Assembly: GCA_002421685.1 (NCBI GenBank)
Contig: DISB01000012.1
Location: forward strand, 43,328 to 107,327
Source of the DNA: Bacteroidetes bacterium UBA6221
Lineage (GTDB): Bacteria > Bacteroidota > Bacteroidia > Chitinophagales > Chitinophagaceae
Length of the DNA: 64,000 bases
Direction of reading: 5' to 3'
Shown here: in pieces, positions 27,412-36,227 of the stretch
Position numbering within the stretch: the stretch's first letter is position 1
How the letters are laid out: each line of letters begins with the position of its first letter
Notes under the pieces: model-generated
What the model was told of the DNA's origin: nothing
Database searches by the model: none
The model's input: only the letters and a program-made list of their open reading frames with translations
Program-made: the position numbers and the translations under genes

Positions 27412-30400
27412 ATCTACCAGCCAGATGCCAGCGGTATATAATATCAATAAATACAACGGGCTTTCTACTAACCATGTATACAATACTTTAGTAGATGAAC
27501 TGGGATACCTATGGATAGCTACTGACGATGGGGTATTTAAATATAACGGGTATAGCTTCGATGTGTTCGATTATGACAAAGGCCTTCCCTCAAACGATGT
27601 ATGGTGCTTAACCAGGGATAGTAAAAACAGGATGTGGCTCTCATCAATAGCGGCTGAAGTTGGATATATTCAGAATGGTGTTTATAAAAATGTCTATAAG
27701 CATCCGGATGTCAATGCATATCTTATATACCCCATAAGTTTCTTTGAGTATGGCGACGAAATTTACATTACTTCGGCATATAACGGCACCCAAATTTACA
27801 GTGTGCGTAACGACACGATGGCATATCCCGGACCACCTTTCTCAAATAACGCTTCGTACGCTTTTTCCAATGATAATATAATTGAATTTGGCAGTGTGGG
27901 AGATACTATCAAATTTCATAAAACCCCAAGCATTCTTAAGTCTGCAACTGAAATGCCTATCCCGTACAAAACCACTGTAAACCCTGATCTTAAAAGTCAT
28001 TCCGCTAAAAGTGGTGATGTCAAGTTCTTTGCGGGTTATTTCATATTTACTACGCTCAAAGACACAGCGCTCCCATATTATAGTATAAACGAAAATGCAA
28101 TTAGGGAATTTTCCTTGTATGACTCATCAGCAAGAACACACAATCGCCTGTTAATTACGGCTGTCAGCCCTAATGAACTTAAATTAATAACTGATAACGC
28201 AGCCTATATTATTGATACCAATTTCAGGTTGAAAAGAAAATATGACTTCAAAATCATGTTCCATGGTGTCGGCGCCAATAATTTCTCCAATACATATTTT
28301 CTGGAGGACAAGTTATGGGGGACAATTCTATCAACAGACAATAACGGTCTTTTTATTCAAAGCAATGTACATGCGAATTATAAAAAAATTGATGGTGGCT
28401 TAACCGGGTATAAGTTCGTCAATAATAAAAATGATACTGTTGGCTGTTGGTGGAATGAAAAAGAAGCAAACCTTGCCTTTGTAACAAACGGTTGTATAAC
28501 AAAAAAAATAGAACTGCCGGAAGTTCGCGAACTATACAAAATACTGTTCCTGAGCCAGGATACAGCTCTTATTTTCCATCGCGATATGTTAAAGGTGCTG
28601 ATCAATGAATCATCATTGTACAACTATACACAATCGGTGAGAGACTATTACGAAAACGGAAAAAAAATAACCGATCCGTTGAAAGTAGAAACGGATTTAT
28701 ATTACCTATTTGATGCCATCCTTCCTAACAATCGGCAGTACGATACATTATATTCTATTGGGGGAGCAGGAACAAGGGCCTTCCGGTTGACTATAGATAG
28801 GGAACGTAAACATATTGAAAGCCGTACGGTCTCTAATATGTGGGTAAAGTCATTAACATACGACCGTAGGTTACATTATCTGTATCTCTATAACAAAAAC
28901 AGCCTCTTATTATATGATACCCGACGCGACACTTTATTAAACATTCCACATCAGATACTCACCGATAACAACATCAGGGGTATCAGGAAAATTCTGTGTG
29001 ATGAACATGGGAATATCTTTATCAGTGGCCATAAACAGATACACATGTACAATATTTTTTCAAACCGGTTGATACCAATTTTTACATCTTACAACATGAA
29101 AAATGCCCATATGGAAATTATTGATGGGTATCTGGTGATAGGATGTCGGGCAGGCGTCATCAAATGCCGGATATCGGGGAGAAACACCATTACAGATATC
29201 GTTATGTTGAAAAATCCGAAAAATATATTCTATACCGATATCACCGATGCGCAGTTCTCGAAAAATAATGCCCTGCTCAATACAGACAACGGTTTTTACC
29301 TTATACAATATAAAGACATGAGCCCTGTTAATGAAGGTAATCTTTATAGCATAATAATAAGCAATAGGGGCTATCTACGTCGCTTAAACACAAACGATAC
29401 CATTTCCGTTAACCAGGCTGCAAACGTTCTCGATATTGATGCTATTAATCCCATCGGCACGGGTCCTCTTAAATTACAATACGCCGTCAATGAAAGCGGG
29501 TTTGTGAATACAGGGAATCAACTTATACTACCCGATTTTAAACCTGGCAGCTATAGTACAGTATTCATTATTGCATCCGACGATTCATGGCGCAGCAAAC
29601 CCTTAAAATTTACAGTGTATATACAACCAAAATGGTGGCAAACACAAACTGCAAAAAGGATAATATTCGTATTATCCCTGCTCGCTTTCATTGGCTTTGT
29701 TTACATTGTCATTGTTATGACACGCCGCTTCGTTAACCGGGCCAACGAACGCCGCAACCAGCGGCGCGAACTGGAACTAAAATCAATTTACTCGCAAATC
29801 AACCCCCATTTCATATTCAATTCCCTTAGCACCGCACAGTACTTCGTAAAAAAGAACAAAAACAAGGAAGCCTTCGAACATATCAACCAGTTCTCAGACC
29901 TCTTACGGTCTTATATCAAATCTTCGCGCGCTAAATACATAACCATTGCCGAAGAAATTGAAAACCTCGAAAATTACCTCCAGCTCCAACTCACGCGCTT
30001 TGAAGAAAAATTCGATTATACAATAGAAGTAGATAAATCGGTAGATACAGAAAAAGTAAAAATACCATCCCTACTGTTGCAACCCCTGGTGGAAAACGCC
30101 CTTAACCACGGAATTTTCCACAGCGATAAGAAGGGTAACCTGTCTGTTATCTTCAAAATAGATGAACAAGATAAAGACACCCTCGTATGCATGGTAGACG
30201 ATGATGGCATAGGCAGACAAAGATCTAAAGAATTGCGCGGGAAAATGATACGTAGAGTCGACTCTTATGGTACGATCCTGATAAAAGAACTGATAGGTAC
30301 TTTCAACAAGTATGAAAAAATTAATATTGAAATTGAGTATATTGACAAACAATTACCGCTTACCGGAACGACCGTAGTAATCAGGATCAAAAACTTTGCC

Positions 30401-30412
30401 CATGCCCAATAA
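27344..30412 (+). CDS. Reg_prop / Y_Y_Y / LytS-type sensor histidine kinase, copy 3
   Basis: This 1022-residue protein has the same plan as copy 1: signal peptide identical to that of copy 2 over about 22 residues, Reg_prop repeats (VYNTLVDELGYLWIATDDGV), a Y_Y_Y domain, one membrane helix near 770-790, and a LytS-type kinase with H822 in QINPHFIFNSLS and the LVENALNHG N-box. Its sensor half differs strongly from copies 1 and 2, for example in the central 200-600 region, while the kinase half differs by few residues (such as DTEKVK for DAGKVK and SKELRGKMIRR). More silent differences are seen against copies 1 and 2 than between those two, so copy 3 is the older branch. The 3' end overlaps the response regulator gene. 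Confidence 0.92.
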   Translation: MRNLNNILLSGILIAFCWLAPIISTSQMPAVYNINKYNGLSTNHVYNTLVDELGYLWIATDDGVFKYNGYSFDVFDYDKGLPSNDVWCLTRDSKNRMWLSSIAAEVGYIQNGVYKNVYKHPDVNAYLIYPISFFEYGDEIYITSAYNGTQIYSVRNDTMAYPGPPFSNNASYAFSNDNIIEFGSVGDTIKFHKTPSILKSATEMPIPYKTTVNPDLKSHSAKSGDVKFFAGYFIFTTLKDTALPYYSINENAIREFSLYDSSARTHNRLLITAVSPNELKLITDNAAYIIDTNFRLKRKYDFKIMFHGVGANNFSNTYFLEDKLWGTILSTDNNGLFIQSNVHANYKKIDGGLTGYKFVNNKNDTVGCWWNEKEANLAFVTNGCITKKIELPEVRELYKILFLSQDTALIFHRDMLKVLINESSLYNYTQSVRDYYENGKKITDPLKVETDLYYLFDAILPNNRQYDTLYSIGGAGTRAFRLTIDRERKHIESRTVSNMWVKSLTYDRRLHYLYLYNKNSLLLYDTRRDTLLNIPHQILTDNNIRGIRKILCDEHGNIFISGHKQIHMYNIFSNRLIPIFTSYNMKNAHMEIIDGYLVIGCRAGVIKCRISGRNTITDIVMLKNPKNIFYTDITDAQFSKNNALLNTDNGFYLIQYKDMSPVNEGNLYSIIISNRGYLRRLNTNDTISVNQAANVLDIDAINPIGTGPLKLQYAVNESGFVNTGNQLILPDFKPGSYSTVFIIASDDSWRSKPLKFTVYIQPKWWQTQTAKRIIFVLSLLAFIGFVYIVIVMTRRFVNRANERRNQRRELELKSIYSQINPHFIFNSLSTAQYFVKKNKNKEAFEHINQFSDLLRSYIKSSRAKYITIAEEIENLENYLQLQLTRFEEKFDYTIEVDKSVDTEKVKIPSLLLQPLVENALNHGIFHSDKKGNLSVIFKIDEQDKDTLVCMVDDDGIGRQRSKELRGKMIRRVDSYGTILIKELIGTFNKYEKINIEIEYIDKQLPLTGTTVVIRIKNFAHAQ

Positions 30413-31130
30413 AATAAGCTGCATCATTACCGATGATGAGCCTAAAATGGTAGAACTGCTCGCAGACACGCTCATTGAATTGTACCCCGAAATAATCATA
30501 AAAGGCAAATACAGTAACTGGAAAGAAGCCTTGCAGGGTATCCGTGCCAATAACATTGACATACTTTTCCTGGATATTTCTATGCCGGAAAAAACAGGCT
30601 TCGACCTCCTGGAACTTGTACCTAATCTTACCGCCGAAGTAATTTTTGTTACAGCACATACCGAATTTGCCGTTGAGGCGTTCAACTTTGACGTATGTGG
30701 TTACGTGTTGAAACCCATAAACGACAAGGCCCTGGTGAAGGCAGTGGACAGGGCTATAGCCCGCACCCTGTTAAAAAGAAGAGCATCGGGTGCCGGCGAA
30801 AACAAGGATTTGAAAATAGGCATACCCGACGATACAGGTATCCGTTACGTCAATATTAACGATATCATTTATTGCGAGTCACAAAACAGGTACACCAGGG
30901 TAGTGACTACAGACGCCGAAATAATCAGTTCCTATAACCTGGGGAGATACCAGGAAACCTTGATACAGGACTTTTTCTACCAGATACACCGTTCTTATAT
31001 TATTAACCTCAATCATGTCAGCCGTTATGATGCCACAGGCTTCGTAATTATGAGCAACGGGAGCAATATACCGGTATCTAAAAATCACCGCGATGTGTTT
31101 TTGCAAATGTTTCATAGGGTAGGCAGGTAA
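30402..31130 (+). CDS. LytTR-family response regulator
   Basis: The 242-residue protein has an N-terminal receiver domain with the acidic pair DDEP (11-14), phospho-acceptor D58 in DILFLDISMPEKTG, the T in VTAHTEF and the lysine in VLKPIND. The C-terminal LytTR DNA-binding domain shows DIIYCESQNRYTRVVTTD and FYQIHRSYIINLNHV. It is the natural partner of LytS-type kinases and the only regulator next to the three sensors, so all of them probably signal to it. The ATG at 30402 lies 11 bases inside the end of sensor copy 3, implying translational coupling; a TTG two codons earlier is also possible. No terminator is obvious after it. Confidence 0.93.
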   Translation: MPNKISCIITDDEPKMVELLADTLIELYPEIIIKGKYSNWKEALQGIRANNIDILFLDISMPEKTGFDLLELVPNLTAEVIFVTAHTEFAVEAFNFDVCGYVLKPINDKALVKAVDRAIARTLLKRRASGAGENKDLKIGIPDDTGIRYVNINDIIYCESQNRYTRVVTTDAEIISSYNLGRYQETLIQDFFYQIHRSYIINLNHVSRYDATGFVIMSNGSNIPVSKNHRDVFLQMFHRVGR

Positions 31131-31242
31131 ATATTTCGTGGTGTTAGCATAAATAGTACCAAACCGTATTTCCGACTAATGCATTACTCCCTTGCCGGAG
31201 TATTCTTTAACGCATGAGACCGTCTTCACATTGTGAAAACAC

Positions 31243-31250
31243 TATCTTTG
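31243..31250 (+). promoter_or_regulatory. Putative -7 box of the DUF2911 gene
   Basis: TATCTTTG fits the Bacteroidota -7 form TAnnTTTG and lies only seven bases before the ATG at 31258, which would make the transcript nearly leaderless. No TTG is found at the usual distance upstream, so this is tentative. Confidence 0.35.
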
Positions 31251-31257
31251 CCCGGTT

Positions 31258-31761
31258 ATGAAGCAAATATTGACAATCATATTATCGGCATTTATGTTAT
31301 CGGCCACGGCGCAGGAGCAGAAGAAATTGCTCAGCCCTAAGGCGTCCACCGAAAATAAAGATATAAAAATAACATATGGCCAGCCTTCTAAGCGCGGTCG
31401 GGTCATCTTCGGTGGGCTGGTACCTTACGACTCAGTTTGGCGCACGGGCGCCAACGAGGCCACCGAGATCACTTTTAAGCGCGATGGCAGTTTTGGCGGC
31501 AAAAAAATAAAAGCCGGCACATATACGCTTTTTACCATTCCATCTGGAAAAGAATGGGAGGTCATATTAAATAAACAATTGGGCCAATGGGGAGCCTATG
31601 AATATGAAAAGTACAGGCGCAAGAACGTATTACGCACCACCGTGCCCGTATATGAGTTACCCGACGAACTGGAAAAATTTACTATAACCGTAAAAAAAGA
31701 CACTGTTACTTTCGAGTGGGACCGTACAGGCATTGCTGTTCCCTACAAATTGATTAAATAA
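31258..31761 (+). CDS. Secreted DUF2911 protein
   Basis: The 167-residue protein begins with a signal peptide (MKQILTIILSAFMLSATAQE) and then matches DUF2911 over its whole length: ITYGQPSKRGRVIFGGLVPY, VWRTGANEATEITF, IKAGTYTLFTIPSGKEWEVI and the terminal FEWDRTGIAVPYKL. The family is a beta-sandwich common in Bacteroidota periplasm or outer membrane and has no proven function. It is separated from the regulator gene by 127 bases and has its own possible promoter, so it need not belong to the sensor operon. Confidence 0.88.
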   Translation: MKQILTIILSAFMLSATAQEQKKLLSPKASTENKDIKITYGQPSKRGRVIFGGLVPYDSVWRTGANEATEITFKRDGSFGGKKIKAGTYTLFTIPSGKEWEVILNKQLGQWGAYEYEKYRRKNVLRTTVPVYELPDELEKFTITVKKDTVTFEWDRTGIAVPYKLIK

Positions 31762-32007
31762 TTAAAGACATATCCTTATGTTATTCCTGTTTCATCATAT
31801 ATTCTTCCCGTTTCGTCCCATTTCAGTTTTCAAAGGGGTTTTGGCGAAGTATATTTGTATTGGCTTCTTAAGGGAGCTTTATTCCAGGAGCATAGGAGTA
31901 AACATAGGTAAACGGCAAACCGCGGCGTGCTATTCAGCGCGCTGCGGTTATTTTATGCCCTTACCTTATCACACTTCATTTTTCAGCATATAATATATAC
32001 AGGGCTC

Positions 32008-32892
32008 ATGAAAATAGTACCGGGAGAAATAAAGACGGGGCTTTTGCACAGCTACCTTTTGGGCGCAGTGGCGCCACGGCCTATATGTTTTGCCAGTACG
32101 CTGGATGCTAATGGTATTCCCAATCTATCACCTTTCAGTTTTTTTAATGTATTTGGCAGCAAGCCACCCATAGCTATATTCTCTCCCGCTCGACGTGTGA
32201 GGGATAATACCACCAAGCACACTCTTGAAAATGCCCGGGCTACCAGCGAGGTTGTGATAAATGTGGTAAATTACAATATAGTGCAGCAGATGAATTTGGC
32301 CAGCTGCGAATATCCTGAGAGCATAGACGAGTTTGTGAAGTCCGGCCTTACCCCAATACCCTCCGACATGGTAAAACCTTTCAGGGTAAAGGAGTCCCCG
32401 GCTCAACTCGAGTGCCGGGTAAAAGAGATAATAGAGACAGGACAGGAGGGAGGTGCAGGCAACCTCATCATTTGCGAGGTAGTCTGTATGCACGTAGACG
32501 ACAATGTGCTGGATGCCAACGGTAATATAGACCCCCATAAGATAGACCTGGTGGCCCGCATGGGCGGCAATTACTACTGCCGTGCTTCGGGTAATGCCGT
32601 TTTCGAAGTAACCAAACCCAACCTGGAATTAGGCGTGGGTGTAGACCAACTACCCGAACCCATCCGTAACAGCCACGTGCTGAGTGGCAACGACCTGGGT
32701 ATACTGGGTAACTGTACTTCTGTACCGGCCAGGGATTCCTCCTTCGCAGACAATACCATGTTTAATATTATAAAATCTCATACAGGCGATAAGCTCTCTC
32801 TGGCCACCGCTTTGCATGGTTACGCAAAGCAGTTAATAGCTGCGGGAGAAATTAGCAAGGCCTGGCAGGTTTTGCTCTTTGCTACGATGTAA
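32008..32892 (+). CDS. Flavin reductase-like domain protein (FMN-binding split barrel)
   Basis: From the ATG at 32008 the protein has 294 residues. Open frame continues upstream but the added residues are hydrophobic and unlike family members, which start near MKIVPGEI. The N-terminal 200 residues match the flavin reductase-like split barrel: SYLLGAVAPRPICFASTLDANG, the NLSPFSFFNVFGSKPP loop, and KHTLENARATSEVVINVV, which binds FMN in the family. The C-terminal extension (about 210-294) is common in Bacteroidota members. The substrate is unknown; it may be a DIM6/NTAB-type oxidoreductase. No neighbour suggests a pathway. Confidence 0.85.
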   Translation: MKIVPGEIKTGLLHSYLLGAVAPRPICFASTLDANGIPNLSPFSFFNVFGSKPPIAIFSPARRVRDNTTKHTLENARATSEVVINVVNYNIVQQMNLASCEYPESIDEFVKSGLTPIPSDMVKPFRVKESPAQLECRVKEIIETGQEGGAGNLIICEVVCMHVDDNVLDANGNIDPHKIDLVARMGGNYYCRASGNAVFEVTKPNLELGVGVDQLPEPIRNSHVLSGNDLGILGNCTSVPARDSSFADNTMFNIIKSHTGDKLSLATALHGYAKQLIAAGEISKAWQVLLFATM

Positions 32893-32939
32893 GTAATTGC
32901 TTTTCATTAGGTTATAGGAGTTTTGGTTGTTAAGGGTTG

Positions 32940-32969
32940 GTTAACAGATTGCAAATCGGGCGTTAACAG
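32940..32969 (+). promoter_or_regulatory. Two GTTAACAG direct repeats ahead of a promoter
   Basis: GTTAACAG occurs at 32940-32947 and 32962-32969, 22 bp apart (two helical turns), just upstream of the likely -33 region of the 33070 gene. Spacing and place are those of an activator site, but no regulator can be named. Confidence 0.35.
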
Positions 32970-32979
32970 GTGGAGAAAA

Positions 32980-33011
32980 TTTCCCATGTCTGGAACCCCA
33001 TCGCATCTTTG
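32980..33011 (+). promoter_or_regulatory. Likely promoter of the 33070 gene
   Basis: CATCTTTG (33004-33011) is one base off TAnnTTTG, with TTTC at 32980-32983 near the -33 position. The predicted transcript begins near 33018 with a leader of about 50 bases made almost only of A and C and without G, typical of strongly translated Bacteroidota genes that do not use a Shine-Dalgarno site. Confidence 0.45.
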
Positions 33012-33069
33012 TGCAAGCAAACAAACAACAAACAAATCAATCAAACTAAAACAACTAAAAACAAACAAA

Positions 33070-33627
33070 ATGAAAAAGATCGCATTATTCGTAACTATCC
33101 TTAGTTCAATCGGTGTTGCAGCTAACGCTCAAAACCAGTCCAACCAGTCAAGCTCTGCTTCTCAGACTACCAACCTGGTACTGAGCAACGCTATCGAGAT
33201 CACTTTTACCGGAAACAGCAGCGCAACCGGTGCTGATGTTACCATCCCTTTCACAACTGTAAACGACTACGCCAACGGTGTTGAGTCTGATGCGCAGGAA
33301 CTGAAAGTACGTTCTAACAAAAACTTCTCTGTAGCTGTAAAAGCTAATAATGATGAATTCTCTTATACAGGCAACACTACCCCTGCTCCTGAAATGCCGG
33401 TAGAAGGTGTACTGGCTGTGAAAGTAACAGCTAACGGTACAGGCGGCGATATCGCAGGTTCTTTCAGCAACTACGCTACCCTGACCAGCAGCAACCAAAA
33501 CCTGCTGACAGGCGCTGACCGTGGCGGCAACCAGACTTTCAGCGTAAAATATAAAGCTACCCCCGGATTTGCTTACCCTGCAGGTACTTACGCTGTAGAT
33601 GTAGTATATACTGCTACTCAAGAATAA
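33070..33627 (+). CDS. Secreted beta-rich protein, probably highly expressed
   Basis: The 185-residue protein starts with MKKIALFVTILSSIGVAANA, a signal peptide, then a Q/S/N-rich mature start. The body is beta-rich with the motifs NLVLSNAIEITFTGN, KVRSNKNFSVAVKAN and the C-terminal FAYPAGTYAVDVVYTATQE. The ending resembles DUF4402-like and fimbria/WxL-like surface proteins, where a final strand of the YPAGTY...VYTA type completes an Ig-like fold; the match is by pattern only. Codon use is strongly biased (AAC, GCT, GTA, CTG), unlike neighbours, and the gene has a G-free leader and a strong terminator, so it is likely abundant. An upstream extension of the frame is rejected because it runs through the promoter. 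Confidence 0.8.
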   Translation: MKKIALFVTILSSIGVAANAQNQSNQSSSASQTTNLVLSNAIEITFTGNSSATGADVTIPFTTVNDYANGVESDAQELKVRSNKNFSVAVKANNDEFSYTGNTTPAPEMPVEGVLAVKVTANGTGGDIAGSFSNYATLTSSNQNLLTGADRGGNQTFSVKYKATPGFAYPAGTYAVDVVYTATQE

Positions 33628-33650
33628 TCAAAGATTGTCTCTCTCGTTGT

Positions 33651-33690
33651 AAAATAAAACAGGCGCCCCGTAAGGCGCCTGCTTTATTTT
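33651..33690 (+). terminator. Strong intrinsic terminator after the 33070 gene
   Basis: The stem AGGCGCC-CCGTAA-GGCGCCT is flanked by AAAATAAA and TTTATTTT, so it can also serve the other strand. It ends 24 bases after the stop codon begins its trailer and fits the high expression inferred for that gene. Confidence 0.85.
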
Positions 33691-33776
33691 CAGTCATAGC
33701 GTAGCTACAAATTATGTTATTGAGAGGATATACTAGCCAGGTTATAATATTAATATGTTTTAATCATTTTTATTAT

Positions 33777-34181
33777 TTATTCTTTGCCCGCGGTCATCAT
33801 CAGCCTCTTAGATAATGATGTCAGCAATAAGGTTTTAACTGCTACATCGGTGATTCCCATGGTATTGGCCACTATGCTGATAAAGGAACTTTCCTTCATA
33901 TCCACGTTAAAGTCCAGCACGATAATGTCCGCCAGTATGGAGAGAGTAGCCATATATAGTTCAGGGGGTATCTGTTTAGCCATGATATAGGCTATATCGC
34001 TGAATGTCTTGTCTTCAAACCGGGTTTTGTATTCTTTGTACAGCGTGATGATATCGTGTTCGGAATAGCCCTTGAACACTTCCTTCATGGTGACGATATT
34101 AATGAGCTCGTCTTCGCGTATGCCGCCGTCTGCTTCGGCCACGCCAAACATCAGGCAGAGTATAGCTTCTTTATAGTACAT
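33777..34181 (-). CDS. TerB-like domain protein
   Basis: From the ATG at 34181 the protein has 134 residues and starts MYYKEAILCLMFGVAEADGG, the pattern of TerB-like helical domains, with an acidic metal-site-like AEADGGIREDE loop and a second copy-like stretch LADIIVLDFNVDMKESSFI. TerB-like proteins bind divalent metal and occur in tellurite-resistance and many stand-alone settings; function here is unknown. A start eight codons upstream is possible. It lies 33 bases after the histidine ammonia-lyase gene on the same strand and may be co-transcribed with it. Confidence 0.65.
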   Translation of the reverse strand: MYYKEAILCLMFGVAEADGGIREDELINIVTMKEVFKGYSEHDIITLYKEYKTRFEDKTFSDIAYIMAKQIPPELYMATLSILADIIVLDFNVDMKESSFISIVANTMGITDVAVKTLLLTSLSKRLMMTAGKE

Positions 34182-34214
34182 AATTCGTCTGCAATAGACA
34201 AACAATATACTGCA

Positions 34215-35693
34215 TTATTTCATCAGCGCATCCGCATCCTGCTCCAGGAATCGTTCTGTTGTAACCAGGTCGTCATGCAGCAGCCTGTCGGTAGCCATAA
34301 AGGGTATTTGCTTCCTGAGCGCTGTACAAATCTTTTCCAAAGCGGGGGAACTTGTACCCGGCCTGCGGAACTCGATTGCCTGCACTGCTGTCAGCAGTTC
34401 GATGGCTAATACGCGCTGCACATTCTTCATGAGCCTGTGCAGTTTGGTAGCTGCGTTGGCCCCCATGCTCACATGGTCTTCCTGCCCATTGCTGCTCACT
34501 ATGCTGTCAATAGATGCGGGTGTACACAGTTGTTTGTTCTGGCTGACGATAGCAGCGGCTGTGTATTGTGCTATCATAAATCCACTGTTCAAACCCGCAT
34601 CTGGCGCCAGGAACGGTGGTAATCCCCTCTGCCCGCTCACCAACAGGTAGGTGCGGCGTTCAGATATATTCGCCAACTCAGACATGGCTATTGCCAGGAA
34701 GTCTAAATGCAATGCCAGCGGCTGCCCGTGGAAGTTTCCCCCACTTATTATTTCATCCTCGTCGTGGAAAACGATGGGGTTATCCGTTACAGAGTTGATT
34801 TCTATTTCTATCACGTTAGTGACTGTATCTATTACATCGCGCGTAGCGCCGTGTACCTGCGGCATACAGCGGAATGAATAAGGGTCCTGCACCTGTTTTT
34901 TGGGTACAGCCTGGATATCGCTGCCTTCCAGTAAATCCATCAATTGCTGTGCTGTAGTTATCTGTCCTTTGTGCGGGCGTACACGGTGTATGGGGTGTTT
35001 GAACGGGTCGCTCTTGGCATGGTAGGCATCAGTAGAGATGGCACCTATAACATTCGCCCAGCGATAGAGCCTTTCGGCAGCCATCAATGCCCATGTGCCG
35101 TAGCTGCTCATGAATTGTGTACCGTTCAGCAATGCCAGGCCTTCTTTTGCCGCCAGTGGTATAGGCTCCATTTCCAACTCCTTCAGCACATCACTGCTTT
35201 CACGCAGTTTGCTATTGTAACGCACCTTGCCCATGCCAAATATCGGCAGGCTCAGGTGGGCCAGCGGAGCCAGGTCGCCCGAGGCGCCGAGTGAACCTAA
35301 ATTGTACACCACGGGATAGATACCCATATTGTAAAAGTCAACCAAACGCTGCACTACCTCGGTACGCACGCCGCTATATCCCTGGCTAAGGCCATGCGCC
35401 TTGAGCAGCAGCATTAGCTTCACTACATCTTCGGGCACTTCGTCACCCATACCGCAGGCATGTGAGCACACAAGGTTTTCCTGTAGTTTAGCAAGTTGGT
35501 CGTCGCTGATACGTACATCGCACAAAGAACCGAACCCGGTATTGATACCATAGTGGGTTTCTCCTTTTTGCAGCTTCTTATCTAAATAATTGCGGTTGTC
35601 TAATATGCGGCCTATGGCTGCGCCGGAAAGGTTAATAGGTTTCGCGCCCAGCGATTGCAGGTATTCGATAGATATATGATGAGGTAACTCCAT
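34215..35693 (-). CDS. hutH: Histidine ammonia-lyase
   Basis: The 492-residue product (ATG at 35693; seven more residues if an earlier start is used) belongs to the MIO-dependent ammonia-lyase family. The MIO-forming Ala-Ser-Gly lies in GSLGASGDLAPL (about residues 137-139), with YGINTGFGSL and later NPIVFHDEDEIISGGNFHGQ as substrate-site stretches. It converts histidine to urocanate and ammonia, the first step of histidine breakdown. No hutU, hutI or hutG is near, so the pathway is split or the enzyme acts on another aromatic amino acid. It is divergent from the RidA gene with 110 bases between the starts. Confidence 0.9.
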   Translation of the reverse strand: MELPHHISIEYLQSLGAKPINLSGAAIGRILDNRNYLDKKLQKGETHYGINTGFGSLCDVRISDDQLAKLQENLVCSHACGMGDEVPEDVVKLMLLLKAHGLSQGYSGVRTEVVQRLVDFYNMGIYPVVYNLGSLGASGDLAPLAHLSLPIFGMGKVRYNSKLRESSDVLKELEMEPIPLAAKEGLALLNGTQFMSSYGTWALMAAERLYRWANVIGAISTDAYHAKSDPFKHPIHRVRPHKGQITTAQQLMDLLEGSDIQAVPKKQVQDPYSFRCMPQVHGATRDVIDTVTNVIEIEINSVTDNPIVFHDEDEIISGGNFHGQPLALHLDFLAIAMSELANISERRTYLLVSGQRGLPPFLAPDAGLNSGFMIAQYTAAAIVSQNKQLCTPASIDSIVSSNGQEDHVSMGANAATKLHRLMKNVQRVLAIELLTAVQAIEFRRPGTSSPALEKICTALRKQIPFMATDRLLHDDLVTTERFLEQDADALMK

Positions 35694-35803
35694 TACTTGA
35701 TTTTGAAGCTGCAAATTACTTATTCAGTGGTAATTTCTTCAATTGATTGCCAGTCAACAATGCTGCGAGTATTTTGTTCTGTACATATGAAAAATCGACA
35801 ATC

Positions 35804-36211
35804 ATGACTGGCAAGAAAGAACATATCAATCCTGACGGACTTTTTAAAAACCCTGCCTTTTCGCAGGCAATAATTACACAAGGCAGCGGCAAAACTATTT
35901 ACATAGGCGGGCAGGACGCGGTAGATATAAACGGTAACATCGTAGGTAAAGGAGATATAGCAGCGCAGACAGAGCAGACTATGAAAAATGTGCAAACTGT
36001 GCTGGAAGGCTGCGGCGCTACATTCAACGATTTAGTGAAGTTGACTATTTATGTCGTAAGCGGGCAAGATATTACTAAGGGCTTTGAAGTTTCGAGGAAG
36101 TATTTCAAAGACGTTATAAACCAGCCAATAGTAACAGTAGTAATAGTACCTGCACTTGGCAGGCCTGATTTTCTTTTAGAGGTGGATGGTATTGCTTTTG
36201 TTGCGGAATAA
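35804..36211 (+). CDS. RidA/YjgF family enamine/imine deaminase
   Basis: The 135-residue product (ATG at 35804; an upstream extension of the frame is rejected as it lacks family similarity) matches RidA: INPDGLFKNPAFSQAIITQG, GKTIYIGGQDAVDINGNIVG, the QTEQTMKNVQTVLEGCGATF helix, and a final ALGRPDFLLEVDGIAFVAE. RidA hydrolyses reactive enamines/imines released by PLP enzymes; the arginine normally at the active site appears in the ALGRPDF segment, though its alignment is not certain. It is divergent from histidine ammonia-lyase. A functional link is possible but not shown. Confidence 0.85.
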   Translation: MTGKKEHINPDGLFKNPAFSQAIITQGSGKTIYIGGQDAVDINGNIVGKGDIAAQTEQTMKNVQTVLEGCGATFNDLVKLTIYVVSGQDITKGFEVSRKYFKDVINQPIVTVVIVPALGRPDFLLEVDGIAFVAE

Positions 36212-36227
36212 AACGTAAAATAAGGAA

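Noticed and set aside
31778..31993. A 71-codon plus-strand frame before the flavin reductase-like gene
   Set aside because: No homology signal, poor composition for a coding region and overlap with the likely leader of the gene at 32008.
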